Origin: Gnetum montanum
Taxonomy: Eukaryota; Streptophyta; Gnetopsida; Gnetales; Gnetaceae
Length of the DNA stretch: 64,000 nucleotides
Assembly (NCBI GenBank): GCA_015680685.1
Contig: MNCI01034224.1
Span: 972,794 to 1,036,793, forward strand
Direction: 5' to 3'
Below are positions 1-9,024 of the stretch, piece after piece. Position 1 is the stretch's first letter; each line of letters starts with the position of its first letter. The position numbers and the translations under genes are program-made. The notes beneath the pieces were generated by a model that did not search any database, was not told the DNA's origin, and saw only the letters and a list, made by a program, of their open reading frames with translations.

Positions 1-282
1 AGCTTCAAATGAGTTTGTTTATTGATGAAGTTTTGAATAATTTATAAAATGAATTTTTTAACAATGCAAAAATTTATTCTTGTTTTTATCATTTATGTAG
101 GTTGCATCTTCTTTTGCTGCCGAAAGAAATTGGTCAACATATTCTTTCATTCATCGGATCAAAAGAAATAGTCTAACTCCAAAAAGAGCTGAAAAATTAG
201 TATCTGTTCATAGCTTGATTAGATTGGAAGAAAGAAAGGAAATAAAATATAGGCAATCACCTACTCTTCGTTGGGATGTTAA
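1..282 (+). pseudogene. hAT transposase fragment: end of an intron and start of the C-terminal (hATC) exon
   Basis: Bases 1-100 are intron ending in a TTTATGTAG acceptor. The exon begins at 101 and reads VASSFAAERNWSTYSFIH and onward through KRNSLTPKRAEKL, the hATC dimerisation signature in which a Ser/Ala-x-x-x-E-R-N-W stretch is followed by an R-L/S-x-P block. It is nearly identical to 5113-5390 downstream. It lacks the 4-bp deletion that breaks that copy and stays open to the junction. At about 279-283 the hAT sequence stops inside the word GATGTTAAT and a different repeat begins, so the protein is truncated. The rest of this copy lies outside the window or is lost. Identification as hAT is from residue pattern only. 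Confidence 0.8.
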
Positions 283-1425
283 TAATAGATGGACAGGCAT
301 TAATTCATTTAAATTAGTGGGAATGCCAAGTTTGGCATCCTAGATGTCATGAACTCCAACAAGAACAATAGAAGAGGCATCTTGAACCAATGTGAAGCAT
401 AACAACAGAAAATAGTCCACTACCACCAACTACCCTTTCCATGTCTTGCTGCCAGCACTGCTATTGCCAGAGCAGTCACCCTTATTGCATCCTACCACTA
501 CCATCGCCATGCTTGTCATTGCTTGCCATTACCATGCTTGCCATTCCTTCATCTACTTTTGTAGTGCTTTGCTATTTCTACTTTTCCATTGCTATCCCTA
601 TTGCTATTGCTACTATGGTTGTTGTGTCAATGCTATCATCGCCTAGCCATGCCACACTTTTTCTAAAACACCTATTGTCACTATTGATACCATTCATGCA
701 CTATTGTTTTCCTTGTGTTGTGCATGCTATCAATGTTTCTAGAAATCCTTTCTCACCTGTTACTGTTGTTTCTAAAAATCCTTACTCGCCTCTACATGCT
801 TAAAATTCCTAGCTTGGGTCAGATGGCATTGGCCTCAGCTGGAGTGAGGCAGGTGGCAAAGTTGTTGAGGACATCTCAGATGGCTGCTATCACTACTACT
901 ACCACCACCCTTGCTACGCACTACTGGAAACTTGCTCTTTTGCTGCTACCTCCAGTGTTGCCAATGCCATCGATGTTGTTGCTAGTACCATTGTTGCCTA
1001 TGCTGCCAGTGTTTTTGTTGCCTTTTGCTGTTGTAGCGACACTACTATTGCCTACCCTGGCCACATTACATGCAATAGTAAAATCCTTGCTACCACTGTT
1101 ATAGTCAAACCCTAGCCATCACTGCTTCCCATCTTGTGACACATCGATCACGTGGGAGGTGCACTAACCAAGTGGGAAAGCTACATGGTCACGAAGATGT
1201 AGTTGACTTTGGCTGTTTTGGGTAGAAAATGTATAATATTATTTTATATATTATAATATATAAAATATATAGTATATAATGTATTANACCACTAATATAA
1301 ATAGGATAAAATAAAATACATGTTAATAAACAATTAACTATATGAAATAAAAAATAGAATTAATTACAATGCATAAATTTAACAATAATACTTATTTAAA
1401 ATAATAACTACTTTGGGGTTTAACA
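279..1425 (-). mobile_element. Truncated solo LTR (copy A), missing its left part
   Basis: This is the same LTR seen whole at 33680-35325. In element (minus) orientation it starts at 1425 with TGTTAAACCCC and is cut at 279, where hAT sequence is joined. The CTCCT at 1426-1430 equals the target-site duplication of the full copy. Bases 430-1120 are a low-complexity stretch of GCC, ATT and TGC-like words. They give long but meaningless reading frames, for example at 441-803 and 715-1104. Bases 1235-1400 are almost pure A and T. A single N sits at 1287. Confidence 0.75.
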
Positions 1426-1430
1426 CTCCT

Positions 1431-2460
1431 TAACCATTTGAAGTTAAGGAAGTAGATGGAGAGCCTTGTAATCATATTCATTATTAATTTGATTTATGAT
1501 GAGATGTAAGTCACTGTAAAAAGTAATAATTTTGACTTGATTTTGCAAAACTAGCAAGAGATCTCATATGAGGGATTCATATTTAGCAATATGATTAGTA
1601 CAAGGAAAATCAAGTTTGTAAGCCTAATAAAGAATTTTTTTAGTTGAGAGGACAAGAACACAAGCTATACTAGATCTAAAGAACATATGTGCTCCATCAA
1701 AATAAATAGTAGCATCCAAATCTCCTACATCAAGTTGTAAACTATGGACAACATTGGTTATTTCAGAAGAAGAGATGAGATCAGCTATAACTTAACCTTT
1801 GATTTACTACTAACACAAGAAAGAATGATAAAACTTTATAAGAAAAGTATTTATCAAGCTAAGTGATGATTATAAGAAGAATTATTAGCCATAGCTTTAA
1901 GAACATTATTTTTGTGGATGATAAAGTTCTTAGCATTTAAGAGGTAGTACCTCAACTTTTTAAGAGTGAAGACTAGACTAAAGAAATATTTATTAATATT
2001 AGAATATATAGTCTCACAATCTAAAAAGAGGTATGATATGTAGTATACACAAATATCAATTCTCTTTTCTCATTATTGAGAGAACATGGAAGAGATGGAA
2101 TGATTAGAGTTCAAAAGATAAAGATAAAGGGGTTGATCAAACTATGAAGGATGAAGAACATGTTGAGTAGTTAAGGCTTCTTTGATAGAAGGCACTTCTC
2201 ATCCTAGATGAAGGAAGTGAATTTACAAAAAAATGAGTCAAAGGATGAAGATAATTATTTAATTACACACATATCTCAAATGATGAGTAAAGGTAATATA
2301 TCTTCTATTTAATAGGTTTGGAACCTTCCTCCAAGATGATATTATGTTGAAAAACCTTTGGGTCTAAACTAGACATATCATTATATCTTCAAGTGAAAGA
2401 AATTGAATGCTTATACAAGTTTGCTAGAATAAACTTCCAATGGTTTGAAGAAAGAAGAGC
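1431..2460 (-). pseudogene. Ty3/gypsy (Tat-like) pol fragment: RT linker, RT end and second RNase H, copy A
   Basis: Read on the minus strand. 2460-2260 gives an RT-linker-like stretch: a LDPKVFQHN block, then EEGSKPIK, matching the gypsy pattern L-D-P-x-V-x-x-H-x-L then A-K-P-V-K-Q-K. 2030-1880 gives the RT/RNase H junction (LVFTLKKLRYYLLNA, compare A-V-Q-K-L-R-H-Y-L). 1760-1431 gives an RNase H with IYFDGA, then KLDFPCTNHIAKYESLI, typical of the extra RNase H of Tat-lineage elements. Only about 230 bp separates linker and junction where a full RT needs about 800, so the RT core is deleted. In-frame stops are frequent. The RNase H is cut at 1430 by the LTR. Confidence 0.7.
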
Positions 2461-3589
2461 ACTAAGCTAAACGATCTTTTGTTCAACTTTACAAGTTAGT
2501 ACAAGAAGATTGATTAGTTGATCATTAGTTAAGAGAGGCTTTAGATATAAGAAAAAGAGTTATGACTAAGGTATAAGCTCATTCTCAATAATATCTAAAG
2601 AGGATACATAGGAAATTTAGTTTGACATTAAGTCAAGGAAATAGGGTTTCTAGAGTTCTACCTACCTGATCTATAGGATTACTTAAGATCAAAGGTTAGA
2701 GTAGAAACTATGGGCAAGTAGCCATGTTCACTTGGGTTAGATTTGTTATTTGAAGAAGAGAAAATTATAAAAATAAGCAAGCAATATCAAAAGTGTGGTG
2801 GATCTTAAAATTCCAAAGGTGTGCATTCTTTTTGTAGTATAAAATAGTGTCAGGGGAAAAAGATATGCACACAAGCTTTCATTTTCATCAAGCACTATTG
2901 AGAATTAACACTTGAGCTTTTGGAAAGTGACAACATAGCAAAAAATCCTAGAGAAGGTGGTAAGTGGTAGTAGCAATGGTAGACATGAGATCAAAGATGG
3001 ATCCAATAGTAGCAGGAGATTACCTCAACCCTACACACTTCTCCTAGAGCTCAACCGTAAGTTAACCAAACCCTAGTTATGAATTTTTATCTAATTTTAC
3101 TATTATAGCATTATTGTGATGGAAGTTTAAAAATGTGGCAAGATTCTAAAATTTGATATTATCTAGTAGTTTAGAGTAGATTTAAGCTTAAAATCTAACA
3201 TTTTAGTTTGATTTTATGATGGGAATCAAGAACCTAAGGACGTTAGTTAGGTTTTTCATTTTTGAGCATTTTATCATATCTAAAACTAGAAATTGAACGC
3301 ATGCATCAATTTATAAGCTTATTTTTCAAATAAACTAGAAATGTATTAAGATCTAGGCTTTTATCCTACTTTTATAGTGAAATTTTATAAGATTTGAGAA
3401 TTTAACATTGTTGCTATAGTGTTTTTCATAGTGGCATAGCTAGGTTAATGAATTTCAAATTTTGGTATTGTTTTAAGCTAAATCTAATAAATTTATTAGA
3501 TAGAGTAGGTAAAATTAGAGCTAAATTGACATTTTTAGAATGAATATGCAATCGTTTTGACAAAATCTTGAGAAAACATGATTTTTAAT
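2461..3589. other. Copy A, upstream part of the gypsy fragment; no gene recognised
   Basis: AT-rich sequence with stops in all frames. By position it should be the spacer between protease and RT of the Tat-like element. No protease or RT motif was recognised. It is matched along its length by 36361-37489 in copy B. Confidence 0.5.
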
Positions 3590-3865
3590 GTTTTTAGTCA
3601 TGAAGAACATGATGTGGGATGAAATCGACATGAGGTTTCAATGTGGTAGTGCATTTTTGCTAAACACTAAGTATTGGTGACATCATGCATCAAAACTAAA
3701 TTTTGACATGAAATGTCAAAAGTTAACATTAATGCTACATTAAAAGTGCATGACACCATGCTTCAAAAGAAATGATGTATGACATGAAAGTTGTTTTTTC
3801 CAGACTTAAGTTTTGACATGTTAGATAGATTGTTTTGATGTGAAACATCAAAACTTATATTATTT
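3590..3865. repeat. Array of degenerate TTTGATGT / ACATCAAA palindromes, copy A
   Basis: Words such as GACATGAAATGTC, TTTTGACATG, and the near-perfect palindrome TTTTGATGTGAAACATCAAAA (3834-3853 region) recur at irregular spacing. The same word family appears at 30470-30960, 37490-37915 and 54885-55075. Confidence 0.7.
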
Positions 3866-4443
3866 AAAGCTATGTTTTTTGAGTCTCATGCTTGTTTGCC
3901 AACTGATATGGTTAGAAGTTAGAACCAATGATCATCGAATATACAGCATTTGCAGCCTTACATTAAGGAGCCAGTAAAGAAGTTTTTATGCTCTTTCATC
4001 TCAATCCCGAGATGTCTCTCATCAACTAGTTCTTCTTTGGGAAGTACTAGCAACCTTGACGCCAAAAAAAAAATAATTTTGATTCCATTTTGGACGGACG
4101 TCCACGCATTGCATATTCATCTCGTTATGAAGTTAAAACGCAACGCTATCAAAAGGTTTTAGAAGTCAAGATTCGATTTCAGTGTGATTGGCAAAAGCAG
4201 GTCCACAGTGGTTATATATAGTGTCATGAAGTTAAATTAACAGTATTAAGCATCTTTTATTATTACAACCCTTACTTACAATGCAACTTCTTGAACGTTA
4301 ATTATAATTTTTAGCTCTTTGCTCTCAAAAAGATTTTATTGCTTTTCTATGAAAATGTAGCAATATTTTATGTGGATGGACTTGATTATCAGGGGTGAGC
4401 CCTGCCTAAACCACTCATCCAAATTATAAATAAATAGCCTGGC
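3866..4443. other. Probable hAT intron or upstream sequence; no gene recognised
   Basis: Unique relative to copy B. A 70-codon reading frame (3950-4162) shows no known domain. The segment ends in TAGTAATGTAG at about 4450, which could be the acceptor before the hAT exon, so this may be a decayed intron of that gene. Confidence 0.4.
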
Positions 4444-5592
4444 ATTTTATAGTAATGTAGGCTCTCTTGTTATGCTGATACAGATACACCTGCATTAGGA
4501 GAAATTTATGTAATTTATGAAAATATGTTAACAGAAATTAAAAAAAGGGTTATAGAAATGGATAGCTCTCTTGATTTTTATAATGCTGAGTTACTTCCAT
4601 TGATTCTAAAAATATGGAATGCTACAAATACCCCATTGCATATGGTTGCATATGCATTAAATATTAAGTGGTATTTTTCAAAACATAGAGATAAAAATCC
4701 AACAAGACCTTGTGATGATTTTGATGTAAGAATAGGTTTTTTAGAATATGTTAAATGATTATATTCACCTTGTGAGGCTAGCTTAATTAGAAAGGAATGG
4801 CTTCAATTTACTAAAGGATATACAAAAGCATTTAAATGTGAAGATGCTATACTTGATATGGATGGAATAGCTCAAGAAGATCTAGGATGGTGGAGTTTGC
4901 ATGGTGGAGATACTTCTAGACTTCAAACCTTAGCAGTGAAGCTTCTTTCTCAGGTAATATGATCAGTTTTTTCATTAAACATATAACAAATATTAATATG
5001 TATTAATTTTCTTAATTAATTTATGAAATGTGATGTTTGAAAACTTGAAATAGTGATGTTTTATATATCATGCATTCTCTAAACACCATGATTAATAGGC
5101 TATTAGGTCTTAAGCTTCAAATGAGTTTGTTTATTGATGAAGTTTTGAATAATTTATAAAATGAATTTTTTAACAATGCAAAAATTTATTCTTGTTTTTA
5201 TCATTTATGTAGGTTGCATCTTTTTTTGCTGCTAAAAGAAATTGGTCAACATATTCTTTCATTCATCGGATCAAAAGAAATAGTCTAACTCCAAAAAGAG
5301 CTGAAAAATTAGTATATGTTCATAGCTTGATTAGATTGGAAGAAAGGAAATAAAATATAGGCAATCACCTACTCTTCGTTGGGATGTTAATCTAGAAGAT
5401 GATGATGTTCCAATAGTTGATGATAGAGAAAGTTATTTTACTGACTTAGTTAATGTTCCTGGAGCAATGAATCTTAATATTGATGATTCAATCCTTGATG
5501 AAGATGCAAATGATATTAATGACAGAGAACAAAATGAAGCAGGTTTTACAAATTTACTCTTTAGAGTAAAGCAAGGAGAAAATATAGGCTAA
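4444..5592 (+). pseudogene. hAT-family transposase, C-terminal half, disrupted
   Basis: Two exons are visible: about 4444-4953 and 5213-5592. The intron (4954-5212) has GTAATA at its start and TTTATGTAG at its end. Exon 1 encodes KKRVIEMDSSLDFYN, HMVAYALNIKWYFS, then DLGWWSLHGG and LQTLAVKLLSQ, the typical run-in to the hATC dimerisation domain. Exon 2 carries the RNWSTYSFIH and RAEKL parts and ends in an acidic tail (LEDDDVPIVDDRES and onward) at a TAA. Breaks: an in-frame TGA at 4756-4758, and a 4-bp deletion near 5347 relative to the 1-282 copy that shifts the frame. The DDE-type catalytic N-terminal half was not found, so this copy cannot be active. Confidence 0.85.
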
Positions 5593-5742
5593 AATTAGAA
5601 TTTGAACAATGCGACAATTTCTAAGCTTTGGCAAGAAACTCTTTTGTGATTTAAAAAGAGATAATTTTGTAACATTATCATATATATATATGATAATCCT
5701 AAAATATTTTATAATACACATGAGACTCAATACTTAATGTTT

Positions 5743-5993
5743 CATTGCAATATTTGATGCAATTTTTAAGCATTAACAATATTTTGAATTTACATTGTAC
5801 TTGTTTTATATTCTACAACGTTTTTTATATGATATATGAGATTTAATTTTTTAAAAAAGTTAATATATTTAAATTTTCTCTATCACGTCCCCGCTACAAA
5901 CCCATACCCACTTTTTTATGAGGCACACGTACCCAACACGTTCAGAATCACGAATCCCACGAATCGGATTCTTTTGATGCATAGATGTAAAAT
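5743..5993 (+). repeat. Left arm of a roughly 250-bp inverted repeat flanking the BAHD gene
   Basis: Matches the reverse complement of 8211-8470 over its whole length with scattered differences. Landmarks are GCAATTTTTAAGCA, GATATATGAGATTTAATTTT, AATATATTTAAATTTTCTCT, GAGGCACAC and CACGAATCGGATTCTTTTG. The arms lie about 2.2 kb apart with the acyltransferase gene between. The left arm starts about 150 bp after the hAT transposase stop, so it could be the hAT 3' subterminal region. It could also be an unrelated element. Confidence 0.85.
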
Positions 5994-6423
5994 AATCCAT
6001 ATGAAATAATAACCAAATTCTAGTTTGGAAACCAAGAAATGATTAATGAAATTCCATTCAATCATCTTATAAGGTCTATCCTAATCTTAACCGATGTGCT
6101 AAGGTAACATCAAAAGGCATAAATTGGATATTTGATGATTCCAGACATTGATTAAATGTGGTCACGTTGGTTTCTCACGGAGGAGGAGCAGGGAGGGCCC
6201 ATGTAACAACGTTGCCCCAAGGGTAGTATGAAGAGAACTTAGGGAGAGTTGCATCCGAAGGGTATCCTCATGATGTTGACTTGATACTACCAAGCAGAGA
6301 TGGGTTTTCTAACACTTCAGTCACATGCCCCAAACCATGTGGAAAGCCCACAAGAACCACCACCCTAAGACATCTCTCACAACCCACCTTGGGACATGTC
6401 TCACAACCCAACCCAGGTCCATT
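5994..6423. other. 3' flank of the BAHD gene
   Basis: No second gene seen. It contains a GGTTGTGAGACATGTC-like 25-bp direct repeat (around 6368-6415, on the minus strand). No clear AATAAA poly(A) signal was found on the minus strand. Confidence 0.4.
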
Positions 6424-7970
6424 TTAGCGGCGAAAGAGAAAGAGAGCATCAGCTTCGAGGGCGGCCATGGACGCAGCTTTCAAGCATATTCCCATCTGAA
6501 CAGCGCCATTGCCATGAGCGTCAGCAAAAGCCATGAGTTTGCCGTCCCATTTGTTGGCCAATCCACTCCTCACTCCCGTCGGCTTTCCCCATCCGAAATC
6601 CGCGTCATACATCGGAAACCTCGGTGAGCTGCCCAGCCAGACGCTACTCCCGTCTCCTTCCAAATTCGACTCGTACAGCCTCGCTTCTCTCTGGAAAGCT
6701 TCCATGGCTTCCATGATGTGCGCGTTCTGGTGTGAAGAAATTTCGTGATGCAGCAGAGCTGCAGCATATGATATATCTTTGGAAAGAAGTTCTTCTGCTG
6801 TTGCTTTAGCCGTAACCACCTGAATCGCATTGCCGAAGTAAAACGGTGACAATGGCGGATCTTTCCTGGCCCTGCAATTCACGGATTGCTTGAACTCCGT
6901 CTCTTTCGTACCTTTCAGCGCCCTTGCTCTGGTAATAGCTTGCCAGATGTGCGCGCAGAGTGCCTGCAGCGACGTTATTTCGGTGTCCAAACCGTTTTCC
7001 TTCGCGTAGGCGCCTTCGTTTGCGGATTTCTTGAGCCTGGTTAGGGTTTCCTTGGAGAAATAGAAATACTTTTCTCTGAAGATCGGTGGAGTAAAGGCGG
7101 AGGGAGAGTAGATTGTCCTGTTCAAGGTTTGAAAGCGCATTGGAGGCAATCCCTGGATGAAGAAATCTCTGGTATGCTCCGGCGGGACCGATATCTCTGA
7201 ACGGCCTTTGCAGATCTCGGCGAAGGAGTTTATGAAGTGCCAGTGGCTTGAGCCATCCACTACCACGTGGTTCATCGTGAACCCTAACGCCACTCCATCT
7301 TTCAGCCGGGTTACCTGAAACGAAATCAAGGAAAAGAAAAACATAGAGAGAGAGATTGCAACTTCAATTTGCAGCTTTTAATTTATTTCAAAGATTCCGT
7401 CGTCGAGACCTTTGCTAGTATCGTGACTTTCATATGATTTTGATGCCTACTTACCTGAATTACCAGAAGAGGCAAGTGATGGCCCTGGATATTCAAGGCA
7501 CCGTTAAGAGAAAAGAGCTGGGAAACGGCAAGAGGAACCTCATCGCTGAGAATATCTGCAACCGAAATATTGGAAGCTTCCGCTTCGACCACGTCCGCGC
7601 CGTGGTCGTTGCAGTCGATGAAGACGGCATTGTCGTCGGTGAGGAGGAGTCGGCCTGCAAGAGGATAGTAATGCACCAGCACCAGTGCGAGGCCGCGTTT
7701 AAGTGACGCACAAACTTCTTGAAAACGGCGAAGGTTCAGATCCGAGCCCGGGAAACGAAAAATGAGAGCTTTCTGGTTGTAATGAGCGTGCAGCAGTTGC
7801 AGATCGCAGGGACATAGAGAGAGCAGTCTTTCTTGCTGTGATTTGGAGGCGTGGTTCAGCTCTGCGGGCTTCACCGTGCACGTGTGCTGCATCTCGACAC
7901 ACTTAAGCTCACCCTTCTCAACAGGCACCGAAGCTTTGGCTTGGGCTCTGGTGTTTGTGATGGCGTCCAT
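6424..7970 (-). CDS. BAHD-family acyl-CoA-dependent acyltransferase (At3g50280/DCR-like clade), two exons
   Basis: Predicted cytosolic enzyme that moves an acyl group from acyl-CoA to a hydroxyl or amine of a metabolite. Exon 1 is 7970-7455 (172 codons) and exon 2 is 7314-6424 (296 codons plus TAA), giving 468 aa, normal for the family. Exon 1 has the N-terminal CTVKPAE strand, CDLQLLHAHYNQK and the YPLAGR motif (residues 102-107), then VFIDCNDHG. Exon 2 has the catalytic HVVVD (His188, Asp192) followed by GSSHWHFINS, and DFGWG at residues 411-415. Both diagnostic motifs are intact. In-frame ATGs also lie at 8099 and 8048. 7970 was chosen because it gives the usual N-terminal length. The YNQK and FIDCND words resemble the uncharacterised At3g50280-like group, so the substrate cannot be named. 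The locus is CpG-rich and sits between inverted repeats. Confidence 0.9.
7315..7454 (-). other. Intron of the BAHD gene
   Basis: 140 bp, phase 0. On the minus strand the donor is CAG|GTAAGTAGG and the acceptor is TTTCGTTTCAG|GTAACC. It lies between Gln172 and Val173, just before the HXXXD block. That is a position often carrying an intron in BAHD genes. Confidence 0.9.
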
Positions 7971-8210
7971 TTTCAGACAGACAGGTAGCAATTGTTTCAG
8001 TCTTCTCTGCTGTCGTTGTATTTGTGCTGTGAGAATGTGTTTGGTCATAGCCTTCCTTCCTATCACGGCTGTGAACTGTGAAGCTGCATAATATTCCAAA
8101 GCAACCTGGCAGTCCTGCTTCCCTTGTCAACAAGTAGCATTTTCTCACTCGTAGATTTTTTTGACTATGGAAGTTACAAAACAGACGCTACCCATGCTGC
8201 TTTCCTCCAC
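7971..8210 (-). promoter_or_regulatory. Short 5' region of the BAHD gene, up to the inverted repeat
   Basis: Only about 240 bp separate the chosen ATG from the right inverted-repeat arm, so core promoter and leader must lie here or reach into the repeat. No canonical TATAAA was seen. A weak AATATTATG occurs near 8090. If translation starts at 8099 instead, this stretch is partly coding. Confidence 0.3.
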
Positions 8211-8470
8211 CTGATTTTACCTATTCATCAAAAGAATCCGATTCGTGGAAGTGAGGAATTGAGGATTCATGATTCTGAACGTGTTTGGGTATGTGTGCCT
8301 CAAGAAAAGTGGGGACGGGGTTGGTAGCCGGGATGTGATAGAGAAAATTTAAATATATTAGTTTTTTAAAAAATTAAATCTCATATATCATAAAAATACA
8401 TTGTAAAATATAGAACAATGTAAATCCAAAACATTGTTACTGCTTAAAAATTGCACCGAAGATTGCAATA
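8211..8470 (-). repeat. Right arm of the inverted repeat flanking the BAHD gene
   Basis: Reverse complement of 5743-5993 with scattered changes and small indels, for example an extra TCAATTCCTCACTT-like insertion near 8250. On the minus strand the outer edge follows a short open stretch ending in IFKQ-stop at about 8447. That leaves open that the repeat is an old 3' untranslated region rather than a transposon end. Confidence 0.85.
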
Positions 8471-8805
8471 TCACCATTAAATTGAAGCAAGAAAATTTGC
8501 AAAGGTATGGAGGGCATTGAATCCATTTCCTCACTTGGGAGCCATGATCTGGCCAAACATTTAATTTCTGCAACAACCAAAATGACAGCAATAAAATGTA
8601 ACACAATGATGGACGAAACCAAGATTTTTAAAAATGAAATTAAGGCTCAAGCCTCAACCAAATTTATAAGAAATCAGGTCTGCTAATTATTTTGTTCAAC
8701 AACTACTTGCGAGTAGCACCCTAGGGACTACCTGTGAGTAGTGCCCTAGGGCTACATTGAAGATGATGGCATTAAAAGAAAACACAACTTAACTAAACTA
8801 AGCAC
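8471..8805. other. Non-coding, with a short direct repeat
   Basis: 8703-8726 and 8732-8753 are imperfect copies of CTACTTGCGAGTAGCACCCT-like sequence. 8601-8620 carries one stray copy of the ACAATGATGGACGAAA word that is amplified from 8806 onward. No gene recognised. Confidence 0.5.
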
Positions 8806-9024
8806 AGCCAGGAACTCACCTCACCTACAATGATGGAAAGGTTACAATGATGGACGAAAAGCCAGGAACTCACCTCACCTACAATGATGATGGAAAGGTT
8901 ACAATGATGGACGAAAAGCCAGGAACTCACCTCACCTACAATGAAGGAAAGGTTACAATGATGGATGAAAAGCCAGGAACTCACCTCACCTACAATGATG
9001 GAAAGGTTACAATGATGGACGAAA
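8806..9024. repeat. Minisatellite: four 54/57/54/54-bp units
   Basis: Units begin at 8806, 8860, 8917 and 8971 with AGCCAGGAACTCACC and end in GATGGACGAAA. Unit 2 has one extra GAT. Differences between units are 1 to 4 bases, so expansion is recent. Every unit is a multiple of three and both strands stay open (plus-strand peptide unit KPGTHLTYNDGKVTMMDE). No start context or flanking domain suggests a protein. Confidence 0.95.

Larger units (their letters stand above)
279..3865. repeat. Copy A of a 3.6-kb direct duplication (partner 34275-37766)
   Basis: The sequence from the TTAATAATA at 279 to the CAAAACTTATATT near 3865 matches 34275-37766 in the same orientation, with only scattered substitutions. 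Most 60-base lines differ at 0 to 3 positions. After 1320 the two stay at a constant offset of 33,900. The partner has a 71-base N run where this copy has 169 bases (1152-1320). The segment is compound: the right part of an LTR (279-1425), its CTCCT target duplication, a decayed gypsy pol fragment and a palindrome-rich tail. It is therefore a duplicated piece of DNA, not one LTR of a pair. Confidence 0.9.

Noticed and set aside
441-1104. Overlapping plus-strand ORFs of 120-129 codons (also 34821-35102)
   Set aside because: They are low-complexity Leu/Pro/Thr-rich translations of the GCC/ATT-rich part of an LTR, with no domain and no conservation of frame.
6325-8091. Plus-strand and other-frame ORFs over the BAHD gene
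   Set aside because: Shadows of the minus-strand coding sequence.
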